A stretch of DNA of 64,000 bases from a bacterium 1xD42-87. GTDB lineage: Bacteria; Bacillota; Clostridia; Lachnospirales; Lachnospiraceae. Shown one piece after another: positions 16,918 through 25,707 of the stretch (positions are counted from its first letter, which is position 1; every line of letters begins with the position of its first letter). The DNA lies in contig RAYM01000010.1 of assembly GCA_003611805.1 (NCBI GenBank), positions 208,998 to 272,997 on the forward strand, read 5' to 3'. A model generated the notes under the pieces. The model made no database searches and had not been told where the DNA came from. It saw nothing but the letters and a program-made list of their open reading frames with translations. The translations under genes were made by a program, and so were the position numbers.

Positions 16918-18372
16918 ATGGTTATAAAGCACAATTTATCTGCAATGAACGCGGATAGAATGTTTGGTAAAACAGAAAAGACAAAGAGTAAAAATATGGA
17001 AAAGCTCTCGTCGGGTTATAAGATTAACCGCGCGGCAGATGATGCGGCAGGGCTTTCTATATCCGAGAAGATGAGAAGACAGATCCGGGGACTCACGCAG
17101 GCGTCCGCCAATTCCCAGGAAGGTATTTCACTGGTACAGATTGCCGACGGTGCGATGGCAGAAGTACATGATATGCTCCATCGGGGATCGGAACTGTGCA
17201 TTAAGGCGGCAACGGGGACGTTAACGCTTCAGGACCGGAGCGCAATTCAAATGGAAATAGACCAGCTGCTGAAGGAAATAAACGAAATCGGCGTAAGGAC
17301 GACTTATAATGAGATACCGATTCTTCAGGGGAGCGCGCCGCAGCTTGTGGAAGGCGATCCGTCGATCATTGCAGTCGGGGGTCTGCCCAAATGGGTTCCC
17401 GTAGGTTCGAAAAATAATCTGAATGAAGAGTATACCACGCAGGAGACGTTTAAATATACGGATGTCAATGGTAATCCGGCGACACAGCTGGTCAGTATTA
17501 CTCACGAGGCCGCGACGATAGATTTCAGGCAGTTTAACGGGTCACAGAGCCAGATTAACGAATTGATCGGAAACGGTTTTTACTGTACCTGTTGTACCTG
17601 TACCAGACATTATAGTATCCGGTTTACTGGAGGAACTTCCAGCAGCATAGAGACCAGCGGTACTCATTTCATATATAATATTGGAATTGAGGGAGCCAAG
17701 AATGCCAGTGAATTGATACAGCGTATTTTACAGGGGACGGATAACGGTAATCCCCGTGGTCATTTTACGAATATGGTAGAGGATAACGGTAAATTAGTTA
17801 TCTATGATGACAGATCCAATACGGCAAGGCCTACTTTGCCGGTCGGTAATGGGACTACGCTTGGAATCTGGGACGGATGGAAGAATCCTCAGTTTTATAT
17901 TACGGCACATGACAAATACGGGCGGTTTGGTCCAGGTGTTGCCCTTTCGATTGATGAAATGGACGATTATATCAAGAAAAACTGGGTTCATATTCAGATG
18001 GGAGCCGAAGCGGGACAGCACCTTGATATAGCGTTGCCCTTTATTTCGGCACCGGTGATGGGAGTCAGTCAGGTGGATGTAACAACGCAGGACGGAGCCA
18101 GTGCCGGAATTGACGCCTTTAAGCATGCAGTGGAATATGTGAGCGGAGAAAGAAGCCGGATGGGAGCGTACCAAAACCGCTTGGAACATATCATTAACAA
18201 TTTGGATAATATAGTTGAAAATACGCAGGCGTCTGAATCGTGGATCCGCGATGCTGACGTGGCGAAAGTGATGGTTGAGTTTGTAACAAATCAGGTTTTA
18301 TCACAGACAGGGCAGTTTATGCTGGCGCAGAGCAATCAAAACAGGGAAGGGATATTAAGCCTGCTGCAATAA
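16918..18372 (+). CDS. flagellin with a cysteine cluster in its variable domain
   Basis: A 484-aa flagellin. ATG 16918 is chosen for the GGGAGGGAG site immediately upstream. The conserved N-terminal D0/D1 helices ('MVIKHNLSAMNADRMFG', 'EKLSSGYKINRAADDAAGL') and C-terminal helices ('RMGAYQNRLEHIINNLDN', 'MLAQSNQNREGILSLLQ') are intact, so it should polymerise. The central region is hypervariable and contains a run of four cysteines within six residues ('YCTCCTCT', about 221-228), rare for a secreted filament protein. It stands alone between an ABC exporter and a CheC-like gene, away from the second flagellin at 42362. Confidence 0.93.
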   Translation: MVIKHNLSAMNADRMFGKTEKTKSKNMEKLSSGYKINRAADDAAGLSISEKMRRQIRGLTQASANSQEGISLVQIADGAMAEVHDMLHRGSELCIKAATGTLTLQDRSAIQMEIDQLLKEINEIGVRTTYNEIPILQGSAPQLVEGDPSIIAVGGLPKWVPVGSKNNLNEEYTTQETFKYTDVNGNPATQLVSITHEAATIDFRQFNGSQSQINELIGNGFYCTCCTCTRHYSIRFTGGTSSSIETSGTHFIYNIGIEGAKNASELIQRILQGTDNGNPRGHFTNMVEDNGKLVIYDDRSNTARPTLPVGNGTTLGIWDGWKNPQFYITAHDKYGRFGPGVALSIDEMDDYIKKNWVHIQMGAEAGQHLDIALPFISAPVMGVSQVDVTTQDGASAGIDAFKHAVEYVSGERSRMGAYQNRLEHIINNLDNIVENTQASESWIRDADVAKVMVEFVTNQVLSQTGQFMLAQSNQNREGILSLLQ

Positions 18373-18548
18373 TCAGGGAAAATGAATCTTTTCTACTCAA
18401 TTATAAATATACAATATGACAGTAAAAATATTTTCCGCTACATTTTTCCAATAAGAGGTTGCGCGAAGGGTTAAAGATGCGGTATAGTATAGTAGAAGAA
18501 TTACCATCGGCATAATGCGATTATTTATGAGAAGGATGTAACAGACGT

Positions 18549-19151
18549 ATGGGACAACTGGCACCATTAGATCAGGATAAAATGGCGGAGGCAGCACATA
18601 TTTGCATGTCTCATTCCGCGACCTCATTAAATACACTGACGAGACAGGTTATTAAGGTCAGCCCGCCTTCGGTGAAGCTTGTGAACAGCGCGGATATTAA
18701 AAATATTCTGGTGGCGTTTGGGTTGGGCAGTGTCACGGTACAGATTGATTACAAGGACGATTTTCATGGCAATAATCTTTTAATGCTCAAGGAAAATGAC
18801 GTTAAGGTAATCATGGATCTGATGATGGGCGGACCGGGGACGGCGGCTCCCGGCGAGCTAAACGAAATGCATCTGTCCTGTGTGTCGGAGGTCATGAACC
18901 AGATGATGGGTTCTTCGGCTATCTCTCTTACGGAGATGATTAACAAAACAGTGGATATCAATCCGCCAAAGGCAACCTTAGTAAACGCGAAAGAGGACGT
19001 AGACTCCATAGACATTCTTCCTTTTCCCGGAGATCAGATGGTGATTATCCTTTCCCGCTTCGAAGCGGTGAAGATGTTCAAGGGGATTATGATCCGTATT
19101 TTCCCGATAGAAGAGACGAGATTTATCTGCGATAATTTTAAAACGCGTTAA
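18549..19151 (+). CDS. CheC/FliY-type chemotaxis phosphatase-like protein
   Basis: A 200-aa protein resembling the N-terminal CheC-like domain of FliY ('LAPLDQDKMAEAAHICMSHS') but with no C-terminal FliN (SpoA) domain. The second pseudo-repeat keeps the CheC phosphatase signature: 'SEVMNQMMGSSA' has the Glu and Asn used for CheY-P hydrolysis. The first repeat ('AAHICMSHS') has lost both. The inferred role is a single-site CheY-P phosphatase or an adaptor at the motor switch. The 176-bp gap upstream holds a plausible TATAGT -10 (near 18494) and little else. It could also act in a non-flagellar CheC-like role. Confidence 0.72.
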   Translation: MGQLAPLDQDKMAEAAHICMSHSATSLNTLTRQVIKVSPPSVKLVNSADIKNILVAFGLGSVTVQIDYKDDFHGNNLLMLKENDVKVIMDLMMGGPGTAAPGELNEMHLSCVSEVMNQMMGSSAISLTEMINKTVDINPPKATLVNAKEDVDSIDILPFPGDQMVIILSRFEAVKMFKGIMIRIFPIEETRFICDNFKTR

Positions 19152-19245
19152 ATGTAAGGCGCAGGATCATCAATGTTTGTGTGAGAGGAAACAATAATTT
19201 TGTAAGGGGTATTTTTCAGGAATCGCTTTTTCAGACATCTTATAT

Positions 19246-19326
19246 CCGCGAACAACGAGCCAAGCAGCCATGCTTGCATGGATATTTGGCGACTGTCGTG
19301 AGAGTCAGAACCGACAGGGTTCTGAC
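19246..19326 (+). repeat. dispersed structured repeat, copy 1
   Basis: It shares CCGCGARCAACGAGCCAA, a central GCATG and TTGGCGACTGTYGTGAG with copy 2 at 62830. GCCAA/TTGGC can pair, and a 9-bp hairpin (19304-19312 with 19318-19326) closes the end. No gene was found in the 378-bp gap 19152-19529, so this repeat and a probable promoter for the CarD gene are its main content. Confidence 0.72.
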
Positions 19327-19529
19327 TGGCAAATTTTCACAACAGAAGAGACGGCTTATACCATAAAATGTGCCAAAAATGATTTTCCATTCCGAAATGT
19401 ACTTACGAGGAAGTTTTTAAAGTGTTACAATGTAGTTAGGGGTACTGCGGATTGGTGTGCCACAATTATGGAGGAGCCGCCGCAATTGGAGCTGTCAACT
19501 GGCAAGGGTTAGAAAATTTGGAGGGTGCT

Positions 19530-20045
19530 ATGTTTGAGAAGGGAGAACTGATCATGTGCGGCGGACACGGTGTCTGTCGCGTTATTGACATTACGGGGAA
19601 TCCGATTGACAGGTCGGATTCAAAGAAAAAGTATTATGTGCTGGAGCCAGTTTTTGAGAAAACCAGTACGATTTATACGCCTGTGGACAATGAAAAGATT
19701 GTCATGCGCAGGATTATGAACAGGGAAGAGGCGGAGAAGCTGATTGCGCATATCGAGGAGATCGATACCGTGTGGGTTCAGGAGGAGAAACGCAGGGAGC
19801 AGACTTACAAGGAGGCGATCCGTACCTACGATTCCCGGAGTCTTGTGCAGATCATCAAGACGCTTTACCAACGGAAGAGGAGCCGTATCAATGAAGGCAA
19901 GAAAGTTCTTTCTTCTGATGAACAATATCTGCATAAGGCGGAAGAACTGCTTTACAGCGAAATGTCTCTGGCGCTCTCCATACCGAAGGACGAGGTGGAG
20001 TCTTATATAGCTAAGGCGGTGGACAAGCGGAAAGTTACGGTATAA
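19530..20045 (+). CDS. CarD family transcriptional regulator
   Basis: A 171-aa CarD/CdnL-like protein. ATG 19530 follows TTGGAGGG (19518-19525). The N-terminal RNA-polymerase-interacting Tudor-like domain begins 'MFEKGELIMCGGHGVCRV' and includes 'YYVLEPVFEKTSTIYTPV'. The C-terminal half is helical ('LVQIIKTLYQRKRSR', 'EMSLALSIPKDEVESYI'). CarD proteins bind the polymerase beta subunit and stabilise open promoter complexes, affecting rRNA and stress genes. It is followed by its own terminator and appears monocistronic. Confidence 0.93.
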   Translation: MFEKGELIMCGGHGVCRVIDITGNPIDRSDSKKKYYVLEPVFEKTSTIYTPVDNEKIVMRRIMNREEAEKLIAHIEEIDTVWVQEEKRREQTYKEAIRTYDSRSLVQIIKTLYQRKRSRINEGKKVLSSDEQYLHKAEELLYSEMSLALSIPKDEVESYIAKAVDKRKVTV

Positions 20046-20059
20046 AGATTAGGAAGCAG

Positions 20060-20095
20060 AAGGGCAGAAGACGAAAGTTTTCTGCTCTTTCTTTA
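20060..20095 (+). terminator. terminator after the CarD gene
   Basis: AGGGCAGAA pairs with TTCTGCTCT (one G-U) around a short loop and is followed by TTCTTTA. Confidence 0.7.
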
Positions 20096-20239
20096 TATAA
20101 TAGGAAATTGCGAGACCGCGAATCCGGTCCCGGGAGTTAATTACGCAGGCATTTACTCCGTGGCACCTTTTGGCGGGCGGCAGCGTGTTATAAGTAGAAG
20201 CTTCAAAAACGATCCATGGATTGGGAAAGGTGAAAATTT

Positions 20240-20695
20240 ATGACAATAGAGGAAGTGGTGACAAAATACAGTCCCATGCTCTACAGGATCTGTGTGGTTA
20301 TGCTCGGCAACGAGGCGGACGCGCAGGATGCGGTGCAGGATACGATTTGCAGATACCTGGAATGCAGGAAAGAATTTCGGGACGGGGAACATGAAAAGGC
20401 ATGGCTGATCAAGGTAGCCCAAAACCGGTGCCGCGATATGCGGCGGTTTCAGATGAGGCATCCGCAGGTGGCGATTGACGAGATCACGGCGAGCTATGAA
20501 AATCCCGAATACAGTCAGGTGCTGGCGGAACTGGTAGCTCTGCCCCTCCCGGTAAAGGCGGCGGTGTATCTGCATTATATAGAAGGATATAAAACCGCAG
20601 AAGTGTCGGAAATACTTGGAATTTCCGTTAATGCGGTGAAAAAACGTCTGCAGAGAGGACGGAAACTGCTTCGTCTGCGGCTGGAGGAAGAGTGA
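20240..20695 (+). CDS. ECF-type RNA polymerase sigma factor
   Basis: A 151-aa sigma factor with region 2 ('EADAQDAVQDTICRYLE', 'HEKAWLIKVAQNRCRDM') and region 4 ('EGYKTAEVSEILGISVNAV'). It is followed at once by a membrane protein whose short cytoplasmic head could bind it, the same arrangement as at 25-1693. The upstream gap (20100-20239) carries a small GACCG/CGGTC hairpin and no other feature recognised. The regulon is unknown. Confidence 0.92.
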   Translation: MTIEEVVTKYSPMLYRICVVMLGNEADAQDAVQDTICRYLECRKEFRDGEHEKAWLIKVAQNRCRDMRRFQMRHPQVAIDEITASYENPEYSQVLAELVALPLPVKAAVYLHYIEGYKTAEVSEILGISVNAVKKRLQRGRKLLRLRLEEE

Positions 20696-20766
20696 TGTAC
20701 GCGGCTGCAGATCGTGCGGAGGAAGGGACGGATGAAGATGGAAGGGAAGAGGAAGGGAGACGGCAT

Positions 20767-21975
20767 ATGAATATAATGGACTTGAAAAATGCGGTGAACG
20801 GGATAGGCTTTGAGGAAGAGAAACAGAGACAGATGATTCTGGAGATAGGAGCGAAGAAGAAAACGCACGGATATATGAGAGCCCTGCGGCCGGCCGCAGC
20901 CGTAATTGTCTGCATTGTGGCAGTAGGGATTCTTAGTGTGCCTGTGCGGGCGGTGGTAAATTCTCTGGTGCAGGAGAGGATGGAGAGTCTGCAGGAGGAA
21001 GAGGTTGCCCGGATTAGCAATCAGATACAGGAACAGCAGACCGAGGCGAACAGCTTCACAAGAGAGTATACAGAGGGGGAAAAGGAGCGCAGAGGAGAAC
21101 TCTATGCAAAGTATCTCGACGGTCTTTTTCCGACAGGCGAGCTGACACTGGTGGATAGCGAGGAGGAGGCCAAAGAGCACGAGTTTTGTTTTCTGACGAC
21201 TACGGGCGTCTTTTATCTGCCGGCGAACAGGGAATTGACGGACGAAGAGATTCTTCAAAAGATTGACTTTGAGAGAAAGCAGGACTATGCCTTGCAGGAG
21301 CAGAACGCCGAAGAAATTGCCCGGAGAAAGGCGGCGGAGAAAGAGCAGATCAAAGAGGTGGTTGCATCCGGCGGCATTACGGAAGAGCAGGCGGTGGAGA
21401 CTGCGACAGGATATCTGCAGCAGGTGTTCGGGCTTGACGGGAGCGGCATGGAGTTAAATCACTATTATAATGAGTCTGCTGTGGAACCGGTAATCGATGC
21501 AAACACATACTGCGTGAACTGGAGCGATTATGGAAATTACCGATATTATTATTTCCATATTGACGCGCTGGACGGCACATTGCGTTCCCTGTCGTACAGC
21601 CACGATATCCAGGAAGCCGAGGCGGTCAGGCCCGCTGTTTCAGAGGCGTCGGGAAAAATTGCCAATATCAAGAGACAGGCGCAGGACTTTTTGGAGGAAA
21701 AGCTGAAAATCCGGGGAAGCTATAAAGAAGTGAAGAGTTATTACAGGGTGAACGTTACGGATAAAATGGTGAGCAGGCTGGTTGATGTCCTGTTTGTCGG
21801 GGAGGACGGCGCGTCGTATCTGGTGGCGTGCAGATGGAACGGGGAAGCGGACGATTTCTCGGTGACGACGAAGGAGGACTATGAGGAGCGGCTTCGGGAA
21901 GAGGTGGAACTAAGTATTTATTATTATGAAACAAGGGAAGAAAGAGAAGTAGAGATTGAGATCGTGGAAAACTAA
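20767..21975 (+). CDS. membrane protein partner of the ECF sigma factor, probable anti-sigma factor
   Basis: A 402-aa protein. ATG 20767 is preferred because GAGGAAGGGAG precedes it; an alternative in-frame ATG at 20695 overlaps the sigma stop (TGATG) and would add 24 acidic residues without a ribosome site. A cytoplasmic head of about 45 residues, a membrane helix ('AAAVIVCIVAVGILSVPV', about 45-62), a coiled-coil-like Glu/Gln-rich segment (about 70-100), and an extracytoplasmic domain with a beta-rich end follow. No named domain was recognised. The operon position suggests it restrains the sigma factor. A terminator follows. Confidence 0.72.
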   Translation: MNIMDLKNAVNGIGFEEEKQRQMILEIGAKKKTHGYMRALRPAAAVIVCIVAVGILSVPVRAVVNSLVQERMESLQEEEVARISNQIQEQQTEANSFTREYTEGEKERRGELYAKYLDGLFPTGELTLVDSEEEAKEHEFCFLTTTGVFYLPANRELTDEEILQKIDFERKQDYALQEQNAEEIARRKAAEKEQIKEVVASGGITEEQAVETATGYLQQVFGLDGSGMELNHYYNESAVEPVIDANTYCVNWSDYGNYRYYYFHIDALDGTLRSLSYSHDIQEAEAVRPAVSEASGKIANIKRQAQDFLEEKLKIRGSYKEVKSYYRVNVTDKMVSRLVDVLFVGEDGASYLVACRWNGEADDFSVTTKEDYEERLREEVELSIYYYETREEREVEIEIVEN

Positions 21976-21995
21976 AAAGACAGATGGCATAAAGA

Positions 21996-22024
21996 AACCG
22001 GGTGCTTGTACACCCGGTTTTGGC
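21996..22024 (+). terminator. strong intrinsic terminator
   Basis: AACCGGGTG (21996-22004) pairs perfectly with CACCCGGTT (22011-22019), followed by TTTGG. It lies between convergent genes (sigma operon and ComFB). Confidence 0.85.
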
Positions 22025-22041
22025 TTATGGGCCAGATCAAA

Positions 22042-22311
22042 TCAGTCATGCTGCGGATGTGAGCCGATTTTATTGATCGCGGACATCACGGTAGTCAGAA
22101 TCTCTACCTCAGCCTGTGGCTGGTAATTGTTTAATTTCTGAAAAAGCGCTCCAGTATTTGTACGTACATACTGGGGCGAAAGTCTGTTCAGCGCATAGGA
22201 CATCATGTCCAATTTGCAGTTATCACAGGAACAAATCTCGGGCATCGTGGGCAGCAGTTTATTGAGCTGATATTCCACGGCATCCTCCATGATATTTTTT
22301 AAGCCTTCCAT
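22042..22311 (-). CDS. ComFB-like late competence development protein
   Basis: An 89-aa protein with the ComFB pattern: 'MEGLKNIMEDAVEYQLNKLL' at the N-terminus, a CxxC pair in 'ICSCDNCKLDMMSYALNRLSP' and 'YVRTNTGALFQKL'. In Bacillus comFB sits in the comF operon, but here it stands alone and convergent with a sigma operon. Stand-alone ComFB proteins often occur in motile bacteria, and recent work links the fold to cyclic-di-nucleotide binding, but neither role is shown here. GGGAGG lies upstream of the ATG on the minus strand. Confidence 0.85.
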   Translation of the reverse strand: MEGLKNIMEDAVEYQLNKLLPTMPEICSCDNCKLDMMSYALNRLSPQYVRTNTGALFQKLNNYQPQAEVEILTTVMSAINKIGSHPQHD

Positions 22312-22525
22312 TCCGAACCTCCCTCATTAAGCTACACAATTTTATATTAGTACAAATTTCCTAAAGAATCAATTACTATTTTATAGAATATTGGTGAATA
22401 GAGAAGAATTTGCACATTTTGTGAAAAATTACCCATGCTTGCTTTTTTTTGAAAGAATGGTATTATAAATTCGGTATCTTTTGCTGTGCCTTTAAAACGA
22501 GGTATCAATAATACGGGGGGAAAGT

Positions 22526-23374
22526 ATGGAAATAATTTTAGACGTGATACACGATACTTATATAGACAGTCTCAGGATTCTGCCGTTTTTGTTTCTGGCT
22601 TATCTGGCAATGGAATGTCTGGAGCATTGGACAGGTGGCAGAATGCAGGCGATTGTCAGGAAATCGGGAAAGGCGGGACCGGCGATTGGCGGTATTCTGG
22701 GCATTTTTCCGCAGTGCGGGTTTTCCGCGGCGGCAGCAAATCTCTATGCGGGCAGGATTATTACCTTGGGGACCCTTATGGCGGTGTTTTTGTCCACTTC
22801 CGATGAAATGCTGCCCATAATGATTTCCGAAAATGTAGGGATTTCCATGATCGGAAAGATTCTGCTGATCAAAGTACTTTTTGCGCTGGCGGCGGGATTT
22901 CTCGTGGATGTGCTGTTTCGAAAGAAGGAGGAGCCGCAGATCGGGCATCTGTGCGAACGGCAGCACTGCCATTGTGAAAGGGGCATCTGGCGGTCGGCTT
23001 TCAGCCATACATGGAGAATCTTCTTATATATAATATTGGTTTCCCTGATTTTGAACTTTGTGATTGCGCTGATCGGTGAGGAGACGCTGGCGGCAGTGGT
23101 TTTAAATAGACCTGCGCTCAGCCTGTTTGTATCGGCTCTTGTGGGCATGATCCCGAACTGTGCTTCCTCTGTTGTGCTGACGCAGCTTTATCTGGGCGGC
23201 GTGCTGGGCGCCGGGGCACTGATGGCCGGACTCTTGTCGGGTTCTGGGGTGGGTTTTCTTGTGCTGCTTCGGGTGAATGAGAACAGGAAGGAAAATCTGC
23301 GGATATTCGGGCTTTTGTATGTGCTCGGCGTGGTCGGCGGCGCGCTGGTAGAATTGTTGGGGGTTGGATTTTGA
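22526..23374 (+). CDS. putative metal permease (arsenic efflux/manganese transporter-like family)
   Basis: A 282-aa polytopic membrane protein with roughly eight hydrophobic segments in two halves. Each half carries a related small-residue motif: 'GIFPQCGFSAAAANLYAG' near residue 60 and 'GMIPNCASSVVLTQLYLGG' near 210. This paired (P-x-C) signature belongs to permeases annotated as arsenic efflux or putative manganese transporters. A His/Cys-rich cytoplasmic loop ('HLCERQHCHCERG', about 140-152) may bind metal. GGGGGAAAG precedes the ATG. The substrate is not known from sequence. Confidence 0.72.
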   Translation: MEIILDVIHDTYIDSLRILPFLFLAYLAMECLEHWTGGRMQAIVRKSGKAGPAIGGILGIFPQCGFSAAAANLYAGRIITLGTLMAVFLSTSDEMLPIMISENVGISMIGKILLIKVLFALAAGFLVDVLFRKKEEPQIGHLCERQHCHCERGIWRSAFSHTWRIFLYIILVSLILNFVIALIGEETLAAVVLNRPALSLFVSALVGMIPNCASSVVLTQLYLGGVLGAGALMAGLLSGSGVGFLVLLRVNENRKENLRIFGLLYVLGVVGGALVELLGVGF

Positions 23375-23400
23375 TTTAGAGGGGGTCGAGCTGAGAGGAT

Positions 23401-23447
23401 AAAAAAAGAACCGTCCCCAGAGCTCTTGCGTCTCCAAAAACAGTTCT
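23401..23447 (-). terminator. terminator of the tRNA-Lys transcript
   Basis: Read on the minus strand, AGAACTGT (23447-23440) pairs with ACGGTTCT (23414-23407) and is followed by TTTTTTT. It contains the GGGGACGGTTCT word that recurs in many Firmicute genomes. Confidence 0.65.
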
Positions 23448-23453
23448 TCCAAG

Positions 23454-23526
23454 TGCACCGCCAGGGGCTCGAACCCTGGACACCCTGATTAAGAGTCAGG
23501 TGCTCTACCAACTGAGCTAGCGGTGC
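23454..23526 (-). tRNA. tRNA-Lys (anticodon CTT)
   Basis: A 73-nt cloverleaf: acceptor GCACCGC/GCGGTGC, D arm GCTC..GAGC, anticodon stem CCTGA/TCAGG with loop CTCTTAA (anticodon CTT), variable GTGTC, and T arm CAGGG-TTCGAGC-CCCTG. The discriminator is A. CCA is not encoded. Confidence 0.96.
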
Positions 23527-23580
23527 ATGTCCTCTTCTGTGTTAAGATTCAATGCTTTGCATTCAATCAACGCAAAAATT

Positions 23581-23609
23581 ATTATAGTATAATGTTTTCC
23601 GTAATGCAA
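23581..23609 (-). promoter_or_regulatory. promoter of tRNA-Lys
   Basis: On the minus strand, TTGCAT (23609-23604), a 17-bp spacer and TATAAT (23586-23581), about 55 bp before the tRNA. Confidence 0.7.
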
Positions 23610-23759
23610 GTATTTTTTTAAATAATTTTTAAGAATATTTAAAAATTTTTTAGTATTTGCATTTAGCAGGCTGAGATGATACATTATTCACAGATTTAAA
23701 CGACTGGTTTATGCAGCTTTAGTAACCACAGGGTATGGGCGGCGGAAGGGAGAGATTTT

Positions 23760-24524
23760 ATGATCTTTGAGAGTCATGCGCATTATGATGACGAGGACTT
23801 TGATGCGGACAGGGAGGAGATGCTCGCTTCGCTGGCGGCGCACGGGATCGGCACGGTGGTCAATATCGGCGCCAGTCTGGCAGGGAGCGAGGCGACGGTG
23901 AAGCTGGCGGAACAGTATCCTTTTATATATGGGGCGGTGGGCGTGCATCCCAGCGAGGTGGAGGAGCTTACGGAGGAAGGTGTGGAGCGGCTGCGTGCGT
24001 GGTGCAGCCACGAGAAGATCGTTGCGGTGGGCGAGACGGGGCTGGATTATCATTATCCTGAGCCAGCGGTATCTGTGCAGAAAGAGTGGTTTGCCAGACA
24101 GCTTGTACTTGCGGGGGAGGTAAAGCTTCCCGTGATTATCCATTCCAGAGAGGCGGCGAAGGATACGCTGGACATCATGCAGGCGCATCGCGCGGGGGAC
24201 ATCGGCGGCGTGGTGCACTGCTTTTCCTATGCGAAGGAGATGGCGCGGGAATATCTGAACATGGATTTCTATTTTGGCATTGGCGGCGTGATCACCTTTA
24301 AAAACGCGAAGAAGCTGAAAGAGGCGGTGCAGTATATTCCGATGGATAAGATTCTCCTTGAGACGGACAGTCCCTATCTTTCGCCGGAACCGCACCGGGG
24401 AGAGCGAAATTCCTCGTTGAATCTGCCATTTGTGGCGGAAGCGATTGCGGAACTTAAGGGGATTTCCAGCGAGGAAGTGGTGGAAACCACTGAGAGGAAC
24501 GCGAGAAGGCTGTTCGGTTTATGA
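23760..24524 (+). CDS. tatD: TatD-family metal-dependent DNase
   Basis: A 254-aa TIM-barrel hydrolase with the TatD metal ligands: 'ESHAHYDDEDF' at the N-terminus, 'GETGLDYHYP' (about 92-101), 'VIIHSREA', 'VVHCFSY' and 'ETDSPYLSPEPHRG'. TatD enzymes have 3'-5' exonuclease and D-aminoacyl or DNA repair roles with two metal ions. It lies directly upstream of rsmA. In many Firmicutes the ribonuclease M5 gene lies between these two, but here it is absent from the 126-bp gap. The start has GGAAGGGAGA upstream. Confidence 0.94.
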   Translation: MIFESHAHYDDEDFDADREEMLASLAAHGIGTVVNIGASLAGSEATVKLAEQYPFIYGAVGVHPSEVEELTEEGVERLRAWCSHEKIVAVGETGLDYHYPEPAVSVQKEWFARQLVLAGEVKLPVIIHSREAAKDTLDIMQAHRAGDIGGVVHCFSYAKEMAREYLNMDFYFGIGGVITFKNAKKLKEAVQYIPMDKILLETDSPYLSPEPHRGERNSSLNLPFVAEAIAELKGISSEEVVETTERNARRLFGL

Positions 24525-24650
24525 GGGCATTGAAGGAGATACAGGGCTCGGAGCTGCCGCGAGGGATATAAGAGGGAAGGACGTGACGTGAAGCAGCCGC
24601 GAGGGAAAAGCTGGCGGCTGCCGGAATGCGGAAACAGAGGAAGGCGGGTC

Positions 24651-25517
24651 ATGGCAGACTTAGGAAATTTTACAAATACATCGGAGATAATTAAGAAATA
24701 TCAGTTTCATATGCAGAAGAAATACGGGCAGAATTTTCTGATCGACGGCAATATTCTCGCAAAAATTGTGGAGGCGGCACAGATCACAAAAGAAGACTGC
24801 GTGCTGGAGATCGGGCCGGGGATTGGCACGATGACGCAATATCTTGCGGAGGCGGCGGGCCGGGTTGTGGCAGTGGAAATTGACAGGGAACTCATACCGA
24901 TTCTGGAAGAAACGCTGTCCCCCTATAATAATGTCGCAGTGATGTGTGCGGATATTCTGAAAGTGGATCTTGCCGCGCTGGTAAGGGAGAACGGCGGACG
25001 TCCTATCAAGGTGGTGGCAAACCTCCCCTATTATATTACGACGCCGATCATTATGGCGCTCTTTGAGAGCCGGGTGCCTCTTGCGAGTATTACGGTCATG
25101 GTACAGAGCGAGGTGGCGGACCGTATGCAGACGGGACCGGGCTCTAAGGATTACGGGGCTTTGTCGTTGGCGGTGCAGTATTATGCGAAGCCGGAGATTG
25201 TTGCGAGAGTGCCGGCGTCCTGCTTCCTGCCCCGTCCCAACGTGGACAGCACGGTGGTGCGGCTGACGAAATATGAGAAGCCGTTGGTGGAAGCGGCTGA
25301 CGAAGCGTTTCTGTTCGCTGTCATTCGGGCGTCTTTTAACCAGAGGCGGAAAACACTGGCAAACGGTCTCGCCAACGCGGGAGGATTGGGTGTGTCGAGA
25401 GTACAGGTGGAGGCGGTTCTGGAAGAGATGGGCCTTTCCTCAATGGTGCGCGGGGAAACGTTTACTTTAGAACAGTTTGCAGAATTATCTAACCGCCTTC
25501 TGCAGATGAGAAAGTGA
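24651..25517 (+). CDS. rsmA: 16S rRNA dimethyladenosine transferase RsmA/KsgA
   Basis: A 288-aa S-adenosylmethionine-dependent methyltransferase that dimethylates two adjacent adenines near the 3' end of 16S rRNA during small-subunit maturation. Visible motifs are 'KKYGQNFLID', motif I 'VLEIGPGIGTMTQYL', 'VVAVEIDREL', and the catalytic motif IV 'NLPYYITTPI'. ATG 24651 (AGAGGAAGG upstream) gives the usual family length; an in-frame upstream start would add 21 unlikely residues. It pairs with tatD as in many Firmicutes. Confidence 0.96.
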   Translation: MADLGNFTNTSEIIKKYQFHMQKKYGQNFLIDGNILAKIVEAAQITKEDCVLEIGPGIGTMTQYLAEAAGRVVAVEIDRELIPILEETLSPYNNVAVMCADILKVDLAALVRENGGRPIKVVANLPYYITTPIIMALFESRVPLASITVMVQSEVADRMQTGPGSKDYGALSLAVQYYAKPEIVARVPASCFLPRPNVDSTVVRLTKYEKPLVEAADEAFLFAVIRASFNQRRKTLANGLANAGGLGVSRVQVEAVLEEMGLSSMVRGETFTLEQFAELSNRLLQMRK

Positions 25518-25611
25518 GGGGCGTCTTTTATTTAAATACAAGATAAGGGAATTTTTTCAGCATATAGTTCCATATATTGGGAGAAGAGGTGCTTTTTTTC
25601 GACGGAATTTG

Positions 25612-25640
25612 TTTACATTGATAAGGGACTATGGTAAACT
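25612..25640 (+). promoter_or_regulatory. promoter upstream of the TPR protein gene
   Basis: TTTACA (25612-25617), 17-bp spacer, TAAACT (25635-25640), about 65 bp before the start codon. Confidence 0.6.
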
Positions 25641-25707
25641 AAAACCGATAATAGGGTCATTGTGTAAACGGATAAAACAGTAAAAGTACGTTGATGAGGT
25701 GGGCACC

